DNA from: Lantana camara
Taxonomy: Eukaryota > Streptophyta > Magnoliopsida > Lamiales > Verbenaceae
Direction: 5' to 3'
DNA length: 64,000 bases
Assembly: GCA_037501455.1 (NCBI GenBank)
Contig: CM074856.1
Location: 99,417,001-99,481,000, forward strand
This document shows, one piece after another, positions 10,800 through 22,307 of the stretch. Below the pieces are notes generated by a model. It had not been told where the DNA came from and made no database searches. It worked only from the letters and a program-made list of their open reading frames with translations. Each line of letters begins with the position of its first letter. The stretch's first letter is position 1. The translations under genes were made by a program, and so were the position numbers.

Positions 10800-13700
10800 T
10801 GTAACATCCCGCTCGTCCGATTTATAAGGTACGCCACGTTTCAACCTTTTTATGTGTTTAATTATGTGATTTTATGTTTTTCGTGGCCCTATTTTGAACT
10901 CTTTTAGAGTTTAGGGGCCCCTTTGTAATTTTCTCGTTTTAGGGATTTTTCGGTCATTTCTCGGTTGAACGAGATTTTGACCATTTTGACCCCTTCAACG
11001 CGTTCGGGGCATCGAGACGAGTCCGTAGACTCTGATTTTGCCCAATTCTGACGTCGTTAACCCCTTCTTCCGACCGTTTTCGTGTACGAGGAACCGAGAT
11101 ATAATACCCGGATCCTCGTTTTGCGTGACATAACTCAGTAGCTCTCTCTCTCTCTCTCCCCCAGGCGATACACGACATACACACACACCGGAGGTGTAAT
11201 TTCACACACAACCCAAACTCGCCCGTTTCTCGACGGAATTCGACGATCCAATAGTCCATTTCGATTATCTCGACGACGCGGTCACAACTGTACCAAGAAC
11301 TCGATCAACCGACGAGCGGTGGTGGAGATACGGTGGAATTTTAGTGGCGCAGGTGGAGTGTGGCGGAGCCGCCACTTCGCTTCCCATTAGCGGCGGCTTC
11401 CGGCGACACGCGCCATACACCCAGAAAGAAGGACTCCCGGCGCTTCATCTGAAGTAGGTGGCGCCGCCATCGGGGCGGCGGTTGGGCCGCATGCGCCATC
11501 CGAAGCTCGTAGCGGCGGCACGCGGCACTGTAGCGGCAGCGATTCCGCCGCTCCGGCGACCTTTTTCGATGAAGGTTAGTGTTTTCCAAGGTGTTCGACT
11601 ACCCCGAGTTCATTTCCGGCATCGATTTCACCCAATTTTGGCCGTAGGTGGTGTTTCCGGCGATGGGAGTGGCAGCAGAAACTTCAACGGCCAACGGGGG
11701 CCTTTTCCGGCCATCTTTTGGCCTTGGACCCTTCACGAAAGTTGTTCGGAACGACGAGAACCAGTGGCCTTTGATCACGTGACTCCAGATTTGGCCGATT
11801 GGCGGCGGATCACGGCGGCACAGCGGCGATTCAACGGTGGTGCCACCTCTGGGGATTTTTCCGGCGAGCTACCTTAGGGCTTTCGTAAAGCTCATCACGG
11901 GTAATCCGATGCCTCTTTGGGATCTCATTTTCGTTCACCGGTTTGGAAGTAATTGAAGTTTGAAGATTTTAGGGTTTTCATATTCTTGGATTTGAAATTG
12001 GAGACAATTGGATTGGAATTTGTAGAAATTAATCGAGGAATTGGATTGAGCACGAGGAATCCTTGCACGGGTGATTTTTCGGGATTTTTCCGGCACGCTC
12101 CGGCGGTGGCCGAGCGGCGGCCCGCCACTGTTCCGGTGGCTCCGGTGGTGGCGCTCCGGCGACCATCGGACAGCTTGTCCGCTTCGTCGTGGTGAGTCCA
12201 ACACCACTTTCTGTTCGTTAATCGGACACTCGGTTTATTTTCTACGATTTTATTTGTGTATTTGAGACATATTTGAATTAATTGTTTAAATGCGAATTAA
12301 TTGCTATATGTTTGAATTGTCGATCGAAATGTACTCCAATCTATACGAAATTATATATTTAATGAAATGTGATATGTATTGATGCTTTAAATTGCAAATT
12401 GAATCCGGATATATTAAATTTGTGCTAATTGTTTTATCTAGAAGGGGTATTTGTGTAATTTCGGGAACAATATGAATTTGTTTGATTTGAATTAATTAAA
12501 CCTTGTTACTTGGTAAATAAGTATATGCTAATCCCGGTTGTGTTAAAAGAAGTTGTTATGTCTAACCTTGAAACTTTGAATTAAGGTTTAATGAAGTGAA
12601 TTGGAATTTAATCTATTATGTAATATTTGTGAATTTGCTATGCATCGGAAAATTATATGAGGACTTGAATGATTATGTGACTTAGATGTAAGTTGCTTAG
12701 GACCCCGTGGATTTAAATAAATTCGTAGCATGTTATTATGTGATTTATTTGGCTTGGTAATATGTGCAATTTTATGAAATGTTATATGTGAATTTAATTT
12801 GATTACTTTGTAAATGTGCAATATATGAATTGATATGAAATGATGTGAATTACATTGCCTTTCCAGTTCCCTTAATTGCATTAATTATGCTTATGGACAT
12901 GCCTTAATGTTTTGTTTTGCTTGAAATTAATATGAATTTGAATCATGTTTATGTGATTGCATTTGCCGTGCGTCCCTGTGTGGTTGTCTGTCTGAGTCTG
13001 AGCTTTGTGGTCTGTTTTGTGTGTTCAGTTGGATCAGGTGCACCCGGGGTGGTAACAAGTGAGTCGTGCAGGTTCCGGGGTGAACCATCTGTTGTGTCTT
13101 CGGCTGTGTTTGGTGCCAGGTGAGGTTAGGATATAGTTATACCCTATTACAACATGCTCTTTTTCCAATGCATGCGGTTTATAAGCCTTATGTATATGTA
13201 GATATGTGTGAAGTACGTATGTTGATGGTTTTGTCACATGATTTGATATGAAAAGTAAGAAACTCTATGTACGAGCCTATGTATGCTTAGTTTTGGTATG
13301 TTTTGATTTCGAGGTCAGTTTGCGTGATATGTACTTACGATATGATAAGTACGGTATGCATGAGTTATGTCTGTATGTCTGTCCGTGCGTGGCGTGTTAA
13401 GTATCCGATATATGTCTATTTATCTGTGTGATGGGCCCCGGAGTTGTGGTTAAGGGAGACCCGGGATGACCATGGGGTCGCCGGTTACGACCCCTGTGCA
13501 CTTCTCCACCAACAGGAGACTTAGTTTTCCTATGCCGACGGAGCGCATTTTGGCTGGCCGTCGAAGGAACCGGGCGGGATCCTCCGGTTCACATGTTTCG
13601 TTCTGTGGAGGGTTGAGAGGGGCACCTCTCCTCCCCAATGGTGTGAAGGTGGGATTGTTTTATGAGTTTTTCTTTGGTATGAATATGAGTGTTCTGTCCG

Positions 13701-14568
13701 TCCGTCTGTCATAAGTTCGTGGAATGGGGGTAGATTCTTAAATTAAGATAAAAATGGATATACTTTTAAGTTAATAAGATATGCTCCGATATGTGTGTTA
13801 AGTCTGTATGAATCTGAACTTGTTTTAAGAACGTGAGTTAAGATTTGTTTGTTTGGTCTGTTTGATAAGTCTCCCTATATGTATACTATCACGGGAAAGT
13901 ATTTTGGCGTGCAAAAACTAACCCCGGGTTCACGAACATTGTTTCTACTTTGTGTTGTGCTCTATCTATACCTATAGTGTGCGTGTGTTAACCCTTCGCT
14001 CAGTCTTTGGACTGACCCCTCCCCTTTTATGTTTTTAGCTACAGGTTCAGGTCGTTGGAGCTCGTGCTAGGCGGTGGTGTGTCGTGTCTTTTGAGTCTGT
14101 GTCTGCTCGTTTAAGTTTGTTAAGCATTTTATTCTGATTCATAATTCGTAAATTTTGTATAAAATTTTTTTTGTACACGTTTGCAATTTATGATTCGAAT
14201 GTTTGGAATTTCGGGACAGGTTAGGATAGGTGCTTGGATTAGTTGAACCCGTCTTGATTGTATGATTGTTCGGGATAGGATAGGATAGGTTTGCTGGATT
14301 AGTTGAACCCGTGTAGTTGATTTTATACTTATAATGCGCGGTATGTTTAAAGTATGAAAAGTTTTTGGAAAGTTGGCTTTTCGCATTGCTTCCGCTGTCA
14401 TGTTTTGCATCTTTTCATTCATACAGGGTTAGGTATCGCCTAGCTAGTGGGTGTGTTCTTTGTTTGTCACCCGTTCGCTATGACTTGGTACGTGTGCGGA
14501 CTCTCCATTTCGTACACGTATCGGGTCATTGTGCGGGGGTGTGGTGCCTCACCGCTTGGGGCGCTACA
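10800..14568 (+). mobile_element. Element G, 5' LTR
   Basis: The LTR runs from TGTAACATCCCGCTCG to GGGGCGCTACA (3769 bp) and is followed by a Met-type primer site. The left target site is ATTAT (10795-10799); the right copy after the 3' LTR is ATAAT (41979-41983), one mismatch. A CT repeat (about 11142) and a GC-rich island (11330-12190) are followed by a strong donor-like GTG|GTGAGT (GT at 12192). Further on are a CAGTC...GACTG hairpin (14001-14014), helix arms GCTAGGCGGT (14066-14075) and ATCGCCTAGC (14435-14444), and a stem-loop (14478-14531). It is homologous over its length to 15767-19118 plus 41625-41978. Confidence 0.92.
11330..12190 (+). other. GC-rich island in the 5' LTR of element G
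   Basis: A stretch rich in GCC/GGC and TCCGGC motifs inside an otherwise AT-rich LTR. It can be read as open frames on both strands, but none resembles a known protein and the copy at 16280-17100 does not preserve them. It may be a captured host leader or exon; I do not assign a function. Confidence 0.5.
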
Positions 14569-14575
14569 TCTTGAG

Positions 14576-14589
14576 TGGTATCAGAGCTA
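14576..14589 (+). other. Primer binding site, initiator-Met tRNA type
   Basis: TGGTATCAGAGCTA begins 7 bases after the 5' LTR end of element G. It matches the complement of the 3' end of plant initiator tRNA-Met, the usual primer of many plant Gypsy and Copia elements. Confidence 0.9.
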
Positions 14590-15140
14590 CCAGGTTCAGA
14601 ACCGGTGCTCTGGAGTCGTGTTACGTCAGTCTAGGTCGTACGGCATAGGAATATGTGCGCATTGCATCTGTTTGGCCTGAAATTTTACTTCCTCAGCATG
14701 AATTGTACCGAGTTATGTGATTATGTGTGCACTATGGCTATAATTGTGTAACACTTTATCATGTACTTGCAATTACATTTAATTGTTGCACTTACGTGAC
14801 TTAAGTGCTGCATTTCATTTGCACATCTAACTCTCATGCACCAACTTTAGTGTTTTACTTACAGGGCTGCTTCAGCAACAACTTAAACAACTTCTATGAC
14901 ATCATCGCAACTTTATGGTCAAGATTTCGAATACCACGGTGAACGGTACACTAAGCAATCATGGCACGAGCATCCATGCATTCCTTATTTGATTAATTCT
15001 TGTTATTATGTGTTATATCTGTCAATTGTGATACTTGTTGATTGTTGTAATTTTGATTCTGATTTTGTGCTTGAGTGAGATAGATTTGATTCTCTCTATT
15101 TATGTGCTAGGGGGATGTTGATTCTTCCTACTTATGTGTT

Positions 15141-15444
15141 AGAAAGATGTTGGATTCTTTCTGAGTTTTGTGCACGAGAGATGCTGGATTCTCTTGTACT
15201 TAGGTATTTGAGGGATGTTGGATTCTGTTAAATTTAGGGGTTTGAGAAATACCAGATTTTCTCAAACAAGAATGTCCGGAAGATGTGAAATCTAATAGAC
15301 CTAGGCTGAGAGACGGGGTTCTCTCAATTGTGTGCCTGAGAGATGGGGTTCTCTCTTTTGTGTGTTGAGAAACGGGGTTTTCTCTTTTGTGTGCCGAGGA
15401 ACGGTGTTCCTTCGCTTGTGTGTCGAGAGATGGGATTTTCTCTC
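15141..15444 (+). repeat. Hairpin array upstream of PPT in element G
   Basis: A regular block (15308, 15338, 15367, 15396, 15425; period 29-30) follows more diverged units. Arms are GAGAGA/TCTCTC (15308-15325 and 15338-15355), GAGAAA/TTTCTC (15367-15384), AGGAAC/GTTCCT (15396-15413) and GAGAGA/TCTCTC (15425-15444). Upstream, AGAAAGA/TCTTTCT (15141-15162), AGAGA/TCTCT (15177-15194) and TTTGAGAA/TTCTCAAA (15241-15266) have other loops but the same plan. Both arms change together between units. Confidence 0.85.
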
Positions 15445-15752
15445 TTGGTTGTTGCGGTTGCGTTACTTCTGGCCAGACGATAGTTTGCAAGCAATGGGGA
15501 CGTGACGGTATCGAGCTTTGGGTACAGTGGCCTAGTAGTGATCAAATGAGCTTGAAGTGACCAACTGTCAAGTGCTCAGTGGGACCTCTATGACAACGAG
15601 TCAATATGAAGGGAGTTGACGCCAACTAAGGGAGAAGTATCCTGCAGAGATTACAGTTCACCTAGATCAGAGTTGCGCAGCGGAAGCTTGAAGTGGAATT
15701 CGTTTCAGAGTCGTTCAAGATCCTGCTTTTGGACCTGAGGACAGGTCCTTTT

Positions 15753-15764
15753 GAAGGAGGGGAG
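15753..15764 (+). other. Polypurine tract of element G
   Basis: GAAGGAGGGGAG lies directly before the 3' LTR (two T then TGTAACATCCC). The hairpin GGACCTG...CAGGTCC (15731-15748) sits just upstream, as in element A. Confidence 0.88.
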
Positions 15765-15766
15765 TT

Positions 15767-18700
15767 TGTAACATCCCGCTCGTCCGATTTATAAGGTACG
15801 CCACGTTTCAACCTTTTTATGTGTTTAATTATGTGATTTTATGTTTTTCGTTGCCCTATTTTGAACTCTTTTAGAGTTTAGGGGCCCCTTTGTAATTTTC
15901 TCTTTTTAGGGGTTTTTCGGTCATTTCTTGGTTGAACAAGATTTTGACCATTATGACCCCTTCAACGCGTTCGGGGCATCGAGACGAGTCCGTAGACTCT
16001 GAGTTTGCCCAATTCTGACGTCGTTAACCCCTTCTTCTGACCATTTTCGTGTACGAGGGCCCGAGATATAATATCCAGATCCTCGTTTTGCGTGACATAA
16101 CTCAGCAGCTCTCTCTCTCTCTCTCCCCCAAGCGATACACGACATACACACATACCGGAGGTGTAATTTCACACACAACCCAAACTCGCCCGTTTCTCGA
16201 CGGAATTCGACGATCCAATAGTCCATTTCGATTATCTCGACGACGCGGTCACAACCGTACCAAGAACTTGACCAACTGATGAGCGGTGGGAGAGAAACGG
16301 TAGAATTTCAATCGCGCAGGTGGTGGGTGGCAGAGCCGCGACTTCGCCGCCCATTCGCGGCGGCTTCCGGCCATCTTCCGGCGACACGCACCATACACCC
16401 AAAAAGAACGACTCCCGGCGCTTCATCTGACGTAGGCGGCGGTGCCATCGGGGCGGCGGTTGGGCCGCAGGCACCGTGCAAAGTTCGCGGCACTGTAGCG
16501 GCGGCGATTCCGCCGCTCCGGCGTTCATTTCCGGCATCGATTTCACCCAATTTTGGTCGTAGGTGGTGGTTCCGGCGATGGAAGTGGCGGCAAAAACTTC
16601 AACGGCCAACGGGGGCCTTTTTCGGCCATCTCTTGGCCTTGGACCCTTCACGAAAGTTGTTCGGAACGACGAGAACTAGTGGCCTTTGATCACGCGACTC
16701 CAGATTTGGCCGATTGGCGGCGGATCGCGGCGGCACAGCGGTGGTTCAACGGCGGCGCCACCTCTGGGGATTTTTCCGGCGAGCTACCTTAGGGCTTTCG
16801 TAAAGCTCGTCACGGGTAAACTGATGCATCTTTCGGATCTCATTTGGTTCACCGGTTTGGAAGTAATTGAAGTTTGAAGATTTTAGGGTTTTCGTATTCT
16901 TAGATTTGAAATTGGAGACAATTGGCTTGGAATTTGCAGAAATTGATCGAGGAATTGGATTGAGCACGAGGAATCCTTGCACGGGTGATTTTTCGGGATT
17001 TTTCCGGCACGCTCCGACGGCGGCCCGCCACTGTTCTGGCGGCTCTGGTGGCGGCGCTCCGGCGACCTTCGGACAGCTTGTCCGCTTCGTCGTGATGAGT
17101 CCAACACCACTTTCCGTTCGTTAATCGGACACTCGATTTATTTTCTACGATTTTATTTGTGTATTTGAGACACATTTGAATTATTTGTTTAAATGCGAAT
17201 TAATTGCTATATGTTTGAATTGTCGATCGAAATGTACTCCAATGTATACGAAATTATATATTTAATGAAATGTGATATGTATTGATGCTTTGAATTGCAA
17301 ATTGAATCCCGATATATTAAATTTGTGCTAATTGTTTTATCTAGAAGGGGTGTTTGTGTAATTTCGGGAACAATATGAATTTGTTTGATTTGAATTAATT
17401 AAACCTTGTTACTTGGTAAATAAGTATATGCTAATCCCGGTTGTGTTAAAAGAAGTTGTTATGTCTAACCTTGAAACTTTGAGTTAAGGTTTAATCAAGT
17501 AAATTGGAATTTAATCTATTATGTAATATTTGTGAATTTGTTATGCATCGGAAAGTTATATGAGGACTTGAATGATTATGTGACTTAGTTGTAAGTCGCT
17601 TAGGACCCCGTGGATTTAAATAAATTCGTAGTATGCTATTATGTGATTTATTTGGCTTGGTAATATGTGCAATTTTATGAAATGTTATATGTGAATTTAA
17701 TTTGATTACTTTGTAAATGTGCAATATATGAATTGATATGAAATGATGTGAATTACATTGCCTTTCCAGTTCCCTTAATTGCACTAATTATGCTTATGGA
17801 CATGCCTTAATGTTTTGTTTTGCTTGAAATTAATATGAATTTGAATCATGTTTATGTGATTGCATTTGCCGTGCGTCCCTGTGTGGTTGTCAGTCTGAGT
17901 CTGAGCTTTGTGGTCTGTTTTGTGTGTTCAGTTGGTTCAGGTGCACCCGGGGTGGTGACAAGTGAGTCGTGCAGGTTCCAGGGTGAACCATCTATTGTGT
18001 CTTCGGCTGTGTTTGGTGCCAGGTGAGGTTAGGATATAGTTATACCCTATTGTAACATGCTCGTTTTTCCAATGCATGCGGTTTATAAGCCTTATGTATA
18101 TGTAGATATGTGTGAAGTACGTATTTTGATGGTTTTGTCACATGATTTTATATGAAAAGTAAGAAACGCTATGTACGAGCCTATGTATGCTTAGTTTTGG
18201 TATGTTTTGATTTCGAGGTCAGTTTGCGTGATATGTACGTACGATATGATCAGTACGATATGCATGAGTTATGTCTGTCTGTCTGTCCGTGTGTGGCGGG
18301 TTAAGTATCCGATATATGTCTGTTTATCTGTGTGATGGGCCCCGGAGTTGTGGGTAAGGGAGACCCAGGACGACCATGGGGTCGCCGGTTACGACCCCTG
18401 TGCACTTCTCCACCAACGGGAGACTTAGTTTTCCTATGCCGACGGAGCGCATTTTGGTTGGCCGTTGAAGGAACCGGGCGGGATCCTCCGGTTCACATGT
18501 TTCGTTCTGTGGAGGTTTCAGAGGGGCACCTCTCTTCCCCAATGGTGTGAAGGTGGGATTGTTTTATGAGTTTTTCTTTGGTATGAATATGAGTGTTCTG
18601 TCCGTCCGTCTGTCATAAGTTCGTGGAATGGGGGTAGATTCTTAAATTAAGATAAAAATGGATATACTTTTAAGTTTATAAGATATGCTCCGATATGTGT

Positions 18701-19118
18701 GTTAAGTCTGTATGAATCTGAACTTGTTTTAAGAACGTGAGTTAAGATTTGTTTGTTTGGTCTGTTTGATAAGTCTCCCTATATGTATACTATCACGGGA
18801 AACTATTTTGGCGTGCAAAAACTAACCCCGGGTTCACGAACATTGTTTCTACTTTGTGTTGTGCTCTATCTATACGTATAGCGTGCGTGTGTTAACCCCT
18901 CGCTCAGTCTTTGGACTGACCCCTCTCCTTTTCTATTTTTAGCTACAGGTTCAGGTCGTTGGAGCTCGGGCTAGGCGGTGGTGTGTCGTGTCTTTTGAGT
19001 CTGTGTCTTCTCGTTTAAGTTTGTTAAGCATTTTATTCTGATTTATAATTCGTAAATTTTGTATAAAGTTTATTTTGTACACGTTTGCAATTTATAATTC
19101 GAATGTTTGGAATTTCGG
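15767..19118 (+). mobile_element. Element G, 3' LTR, first part
   Basis: The second LTR copy of element G, homologous to 10800 onward. It is clearly more diverged from its partner than the young LTR pairs in this window, and it lacks about 50 bp present at 11570-11620 of the 5' LTR. The strong donor GGTGAG of the 5' LTR is GATGAG here (about 17093). The LTR is broken at TTCGG (19114-19118) by LTR-D and resumes at 41625. Confidence 0.92.
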
Positions 19119-19373
19119 TGTAGCACCCCGCACGTGAGGCACCACATCCCCCGCACTATGGCTCAACACGAGTAACGAAATGGTAAATCCGCACCCGTAT
19201 CAAACCATAGCGAACGGGAGACAAACAGAAAGACCCTCCTAAGCTAGGCGGAACTTAGACCCTGCAAATATAACTAATCAACAAGACATAAAGTAACAGA
19301 GAATTAAAACCAAACATATGCATTGGCCAAGGCCTGCAGAAATTAAACACTCGAACCACAGGCAGACTTGGGC
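19119..19373 (-). mobile_element. LTR-D, 3' end segment
   Basis: The minus-strand 3' end of LTR-D (TGTAGCACCCCGC on the plus strand), directly after target site TTCGG (19114-19118). The other TTCGG copy is at 41620-41624, after the LTR 5' end. It carries the wobble stem-loop (19156-19210) and one arm of the long helix (TCCGCCTAGC on the minus strand, about 19240). Its boundary with LTR-F is set by the shared TGGGC at 19369-19373. Confidence 0.85.
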
Positions 19374-20629
19374 TTTCAAAGAAAATGGACACGGCCGTGT
19401 TGGGCCTTCCTTTTCGAAAATAAAATAGCAACTGCAGCATTTCGGCTCAGGGGAAGCAAGGGGGAGGTGCAGCCATGGCTCATGCATGAAAAGGACGAAC
19501 CAAAGCAACAAGGAAAGCATGGAAATGCAACGAATTGAGCCATTAATCGATCAAAACCCCGGCAAGACAAGAAACTCCCAAAATTAACCACAAAGCTTTC
19601 AAAACTCAAAGGTTCATCAATGGAGGAGCATAAATCTCGGTTCACACATGAAATACAAGGTAAGTAATAGATTAAGCATACAACAAGGGTCACGTAACAC
19701 TTCACGGATCAAGAATCGGATAAAAAACGAGCAAGAAATCACCAAAATAAAACAAACCCGTAACTATTCACATGCTCACCCAAAACAGCCCCAAAACACC
19801 ATGAATGCAAGCAAAAGAGGTCTCAAATGAAAGGGGAGAAGATGTACATCAATAATATGTGCTTACCTCTTCGATTTGATGAAGAATGGAGGTCAAACGA
19901 GCTCAAAATCCGGCTTGGGTGAATAGTGGCGGAATCCCTTTCTCTCTTCTCTTCCCCTGCTCTCTCTCGGTTCTGGAACTGCTGAAAGAGGGAAATGAGA
20001 AAGTGGGGTTGTAGGTGGGTGAGTTAGGAAGAAATAGGTTCAAGAATCGGGTCATTTGGTCAAGAAACGAATAAATTACGGGCAAAACGGTAAAGGGGTG
20101 GTAAATCTGCGCGAGGATCACGTTTCGGGCGAAATTCGGAGGATCAAACGGGCTTAGAAAAATACAAGGATAAGTTCCTTAGCTCCCAATCTTCGTTACG
20201 AGTCCAGCGTCACTTCCAGAATTCGAATCCGAATTCCCGAGCTCAAGATATAAATTCTGAAACACAAGGCGCGCTAAAACTAGTTAGGCCCTCATGTCCC
20301 TAACAAATAAAATATGGTGCGTTACCATATCAAACAAGTCCGAAAACTTAAACGAGCACATAAATGAATTCATAACACGTATAATTCATGCATATTGAAT
20401 TTTCACGAAATTTCGAAACGAGTTGAAACTCAAACGAATTAAAAACAAGTTTAAAAACTTAAAAACGTTTAATTATTAAAATTTATAAATATATCAATTA
20501 ATTCAAATAAATTCAAATAATCACATAGTCATTAAAATAACACGTATTTGCATAATTAAAATATTTTAAATGCGCATATAAGAATATCGAAGTGGCGTAC
20601 CTGTACGGGCGAGCGAGCGGGATGTTACA
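19374..20629 (-). mobile_element. LTR-F, truncated LTR
   Basis: The LTR starts on the minus strand at 20629 (TGTAACATCCCGCTCG) and runs left for about 1.26 kb. It passes a leader with donor-like GAG|GTAAGCAC (about 19866) and one copy of ACACGGCCGTGT (19389-19400), then ends without the 3' portion found in related LTRs such as LTR-E. The target site TGGGC (20630-20634) recurs at the truncated end (19369-19373). Part of it is duplicated at 32940-34049. Confidence 0.8.
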
Positions 20630-22250
20630 TGGGCTCCTCAGGCCTCTTTTAAATCATAACAAAGCCCGACAAGGCAATTCGATAACAAATACATAGAGTC
20701 ATATTCGTGATCTTACAGAGTCGAATCAAACGCAATATAAGTACATATGTGAGTGCAGAGACTCTTCTAACTAAGCTTGACCGACTCAAAGACTCGACCA
20801 AAACTCCGCCTAGCTCGAACTCCAACGCTAAACCTGCGCACTAAAAGGTTGGGGAGGGAGAGGGTCAGTCTCTAGAAAACTGAGTGAGCAGGAGTGATAT
20901 ATGAATATATAAAACTTGCACATGCAAGTCTTAAATCCCGAGCAAGGTTTTATTTAAAATTAGTTCCCAAAAAGGGCAAGGAAATGACTAAGCGATGCTC
21001 GAACTTTACGACTAATCATATTAAATTTATTAAGTTTATAATTCATACATAAACATAAAGGCTCGGCGAGTGAGCGAGCATCATCTCCAACCAAACTCCG
21101 ACCGTGTACGACAATTATCATTAATATATTAATTAGGTGATCATGCAATATCTCATAATATACACAGATCATATATCATATCATAAAACATATTCGTTTG
21201 GGCTATCCGTGTCCCGGCCTTCCCGCACGGTGCATATCAATCATACATAAACATAAACATAATTATAAAAATCAGTTCCAACCTTCTTCCTCCGGGTGGT
21301 GGACCGGTTTGCAAGGCCCGACCACCTAAACATATCAATGTGGCTATGAGGTTCATGAGTCCTCAAAGCCCGGTTAGCGTTTCCTCGTCAAAAACTCCTT
21401 GACGAGGTCCGTTTCGCCGTTAAACATAATGGAATCAGCACATGGGATCACCGTCGGCCATTGCCTCCCCGGATAGCCACATCTACTAAATTCCTGGGCC
21501 CGTGAACATAACATACATGCATAATCTCGCTAAAACATATCAATTCATAAGAAACATAACATATTTCATAATTCATTTGAAAAGGGTTTACTCGATCATA
21601 AATTACTCGAGGACTCTACTTTGAAAATACCATATATATATTCATAAGGTTTTGGCCAAAGCTTTTCACATAAGGGTTGTAGGGTTTGTTATGTAACTAA
21701 AATAAAAACACCCTCACCTGAAACATGACGGTACAAAGATATGAGTTACCGAGTACCTCGCTGATCAAGATTTCTCTACCCTGGAGATAAACTGTACAAG
21801 GACAAAGTAACGTGTTCTTGAGACTCAAGATAACAAATGAACCATATATGACGCACGACAATGTATGATCATGCTGTGAATGCATAAGAAATGATATTAT
21901 GTAATGAACACGTTCATGTGCACTATTAATGCATTTAAATCATATGAACGAGCCATTCGTTCGTTCAAGGAAGCGTTCATAATCATTTAAGTTCATAAAT
22001 TCACATTTCATAGCAATTCAAGTCATAACTTTCACATTTCATACCAAATCAATTCATGAATTTCACATTTTATAACAATTCAATTCAAGAATTCAAATAA
22101 AGGTCATAACACATACTATAACACGTTTACAATTACAGAATAGGCAAATAATTACATTCAATTTAAAATTGGGAATAAGAAAGGAACATGAAATAGATAA
22201 CATTTTAATTTCCCTAATTCAATTGAATCAAATAATATTTAATATATAAA

Positions 22251-22305
<55 letters not shown>
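20630..22305 (-). mobile_element. LTR-D, middle segment (first copy)
   Basis: The body of LTR-D on the minus strand, closely related to LTR-I. It contains the CAGTTTTCTAGAGACTG hairpin and helix arm AGCTAGGCGGA (about 20807-20817, minus). At its right end an AT microsatellite (about 22255-22304) is the insertion site of the Tat element. The segment occurs again at 34050-35695 because of a segmental duplication. Confidence 0.85.

Positions 22306-22307
<2 letters not shown>

Larger units (their letters stand above)
14569..15766 (+). mobile_element. Element G internal region, noncoding (LARD-like)
   Basis: Only about 1.2 kb separates the two LTRs. A PBS is at the left and a PPT at the right, and no protease, RT, RNase H or integrase motif is visible. 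The element therefore has the cis-signals for packaging and reverse transcription but would depend on proteins supplied by another element. The right third is a hairpin array shared with element A. A short segment near 14896-14990 (TSSQLYGQDFEYHGERYTKQ) also has a counterpart at the start of the window and may be the remnant of a gene end. Whether this is a native non-autonomous element or a deletion product cannot be told from one copy. Confidence 0.75.

Noticed and set aside
11458..11877. 139-residue frame in the GC-rich island, possible protein
   Set aside because: GC-rich frames are open on both strands, are not conserved in the second LTR copy and show no recognisable motif.
14576..14589. 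tRNA gene at TGGTATCAGAGC
   Set aside because: Only the short complement of the tRNA-Met 3' end is present, directly after an LTR; it is a primer binding site.
15308..15444. CRISPR-like regularly spaced repeats
   Set aside because: The period is 29-30 bases, but the units are adjacent hairpins without unique spacers, lie inside a plant LTR element and have no cas genes nearby.
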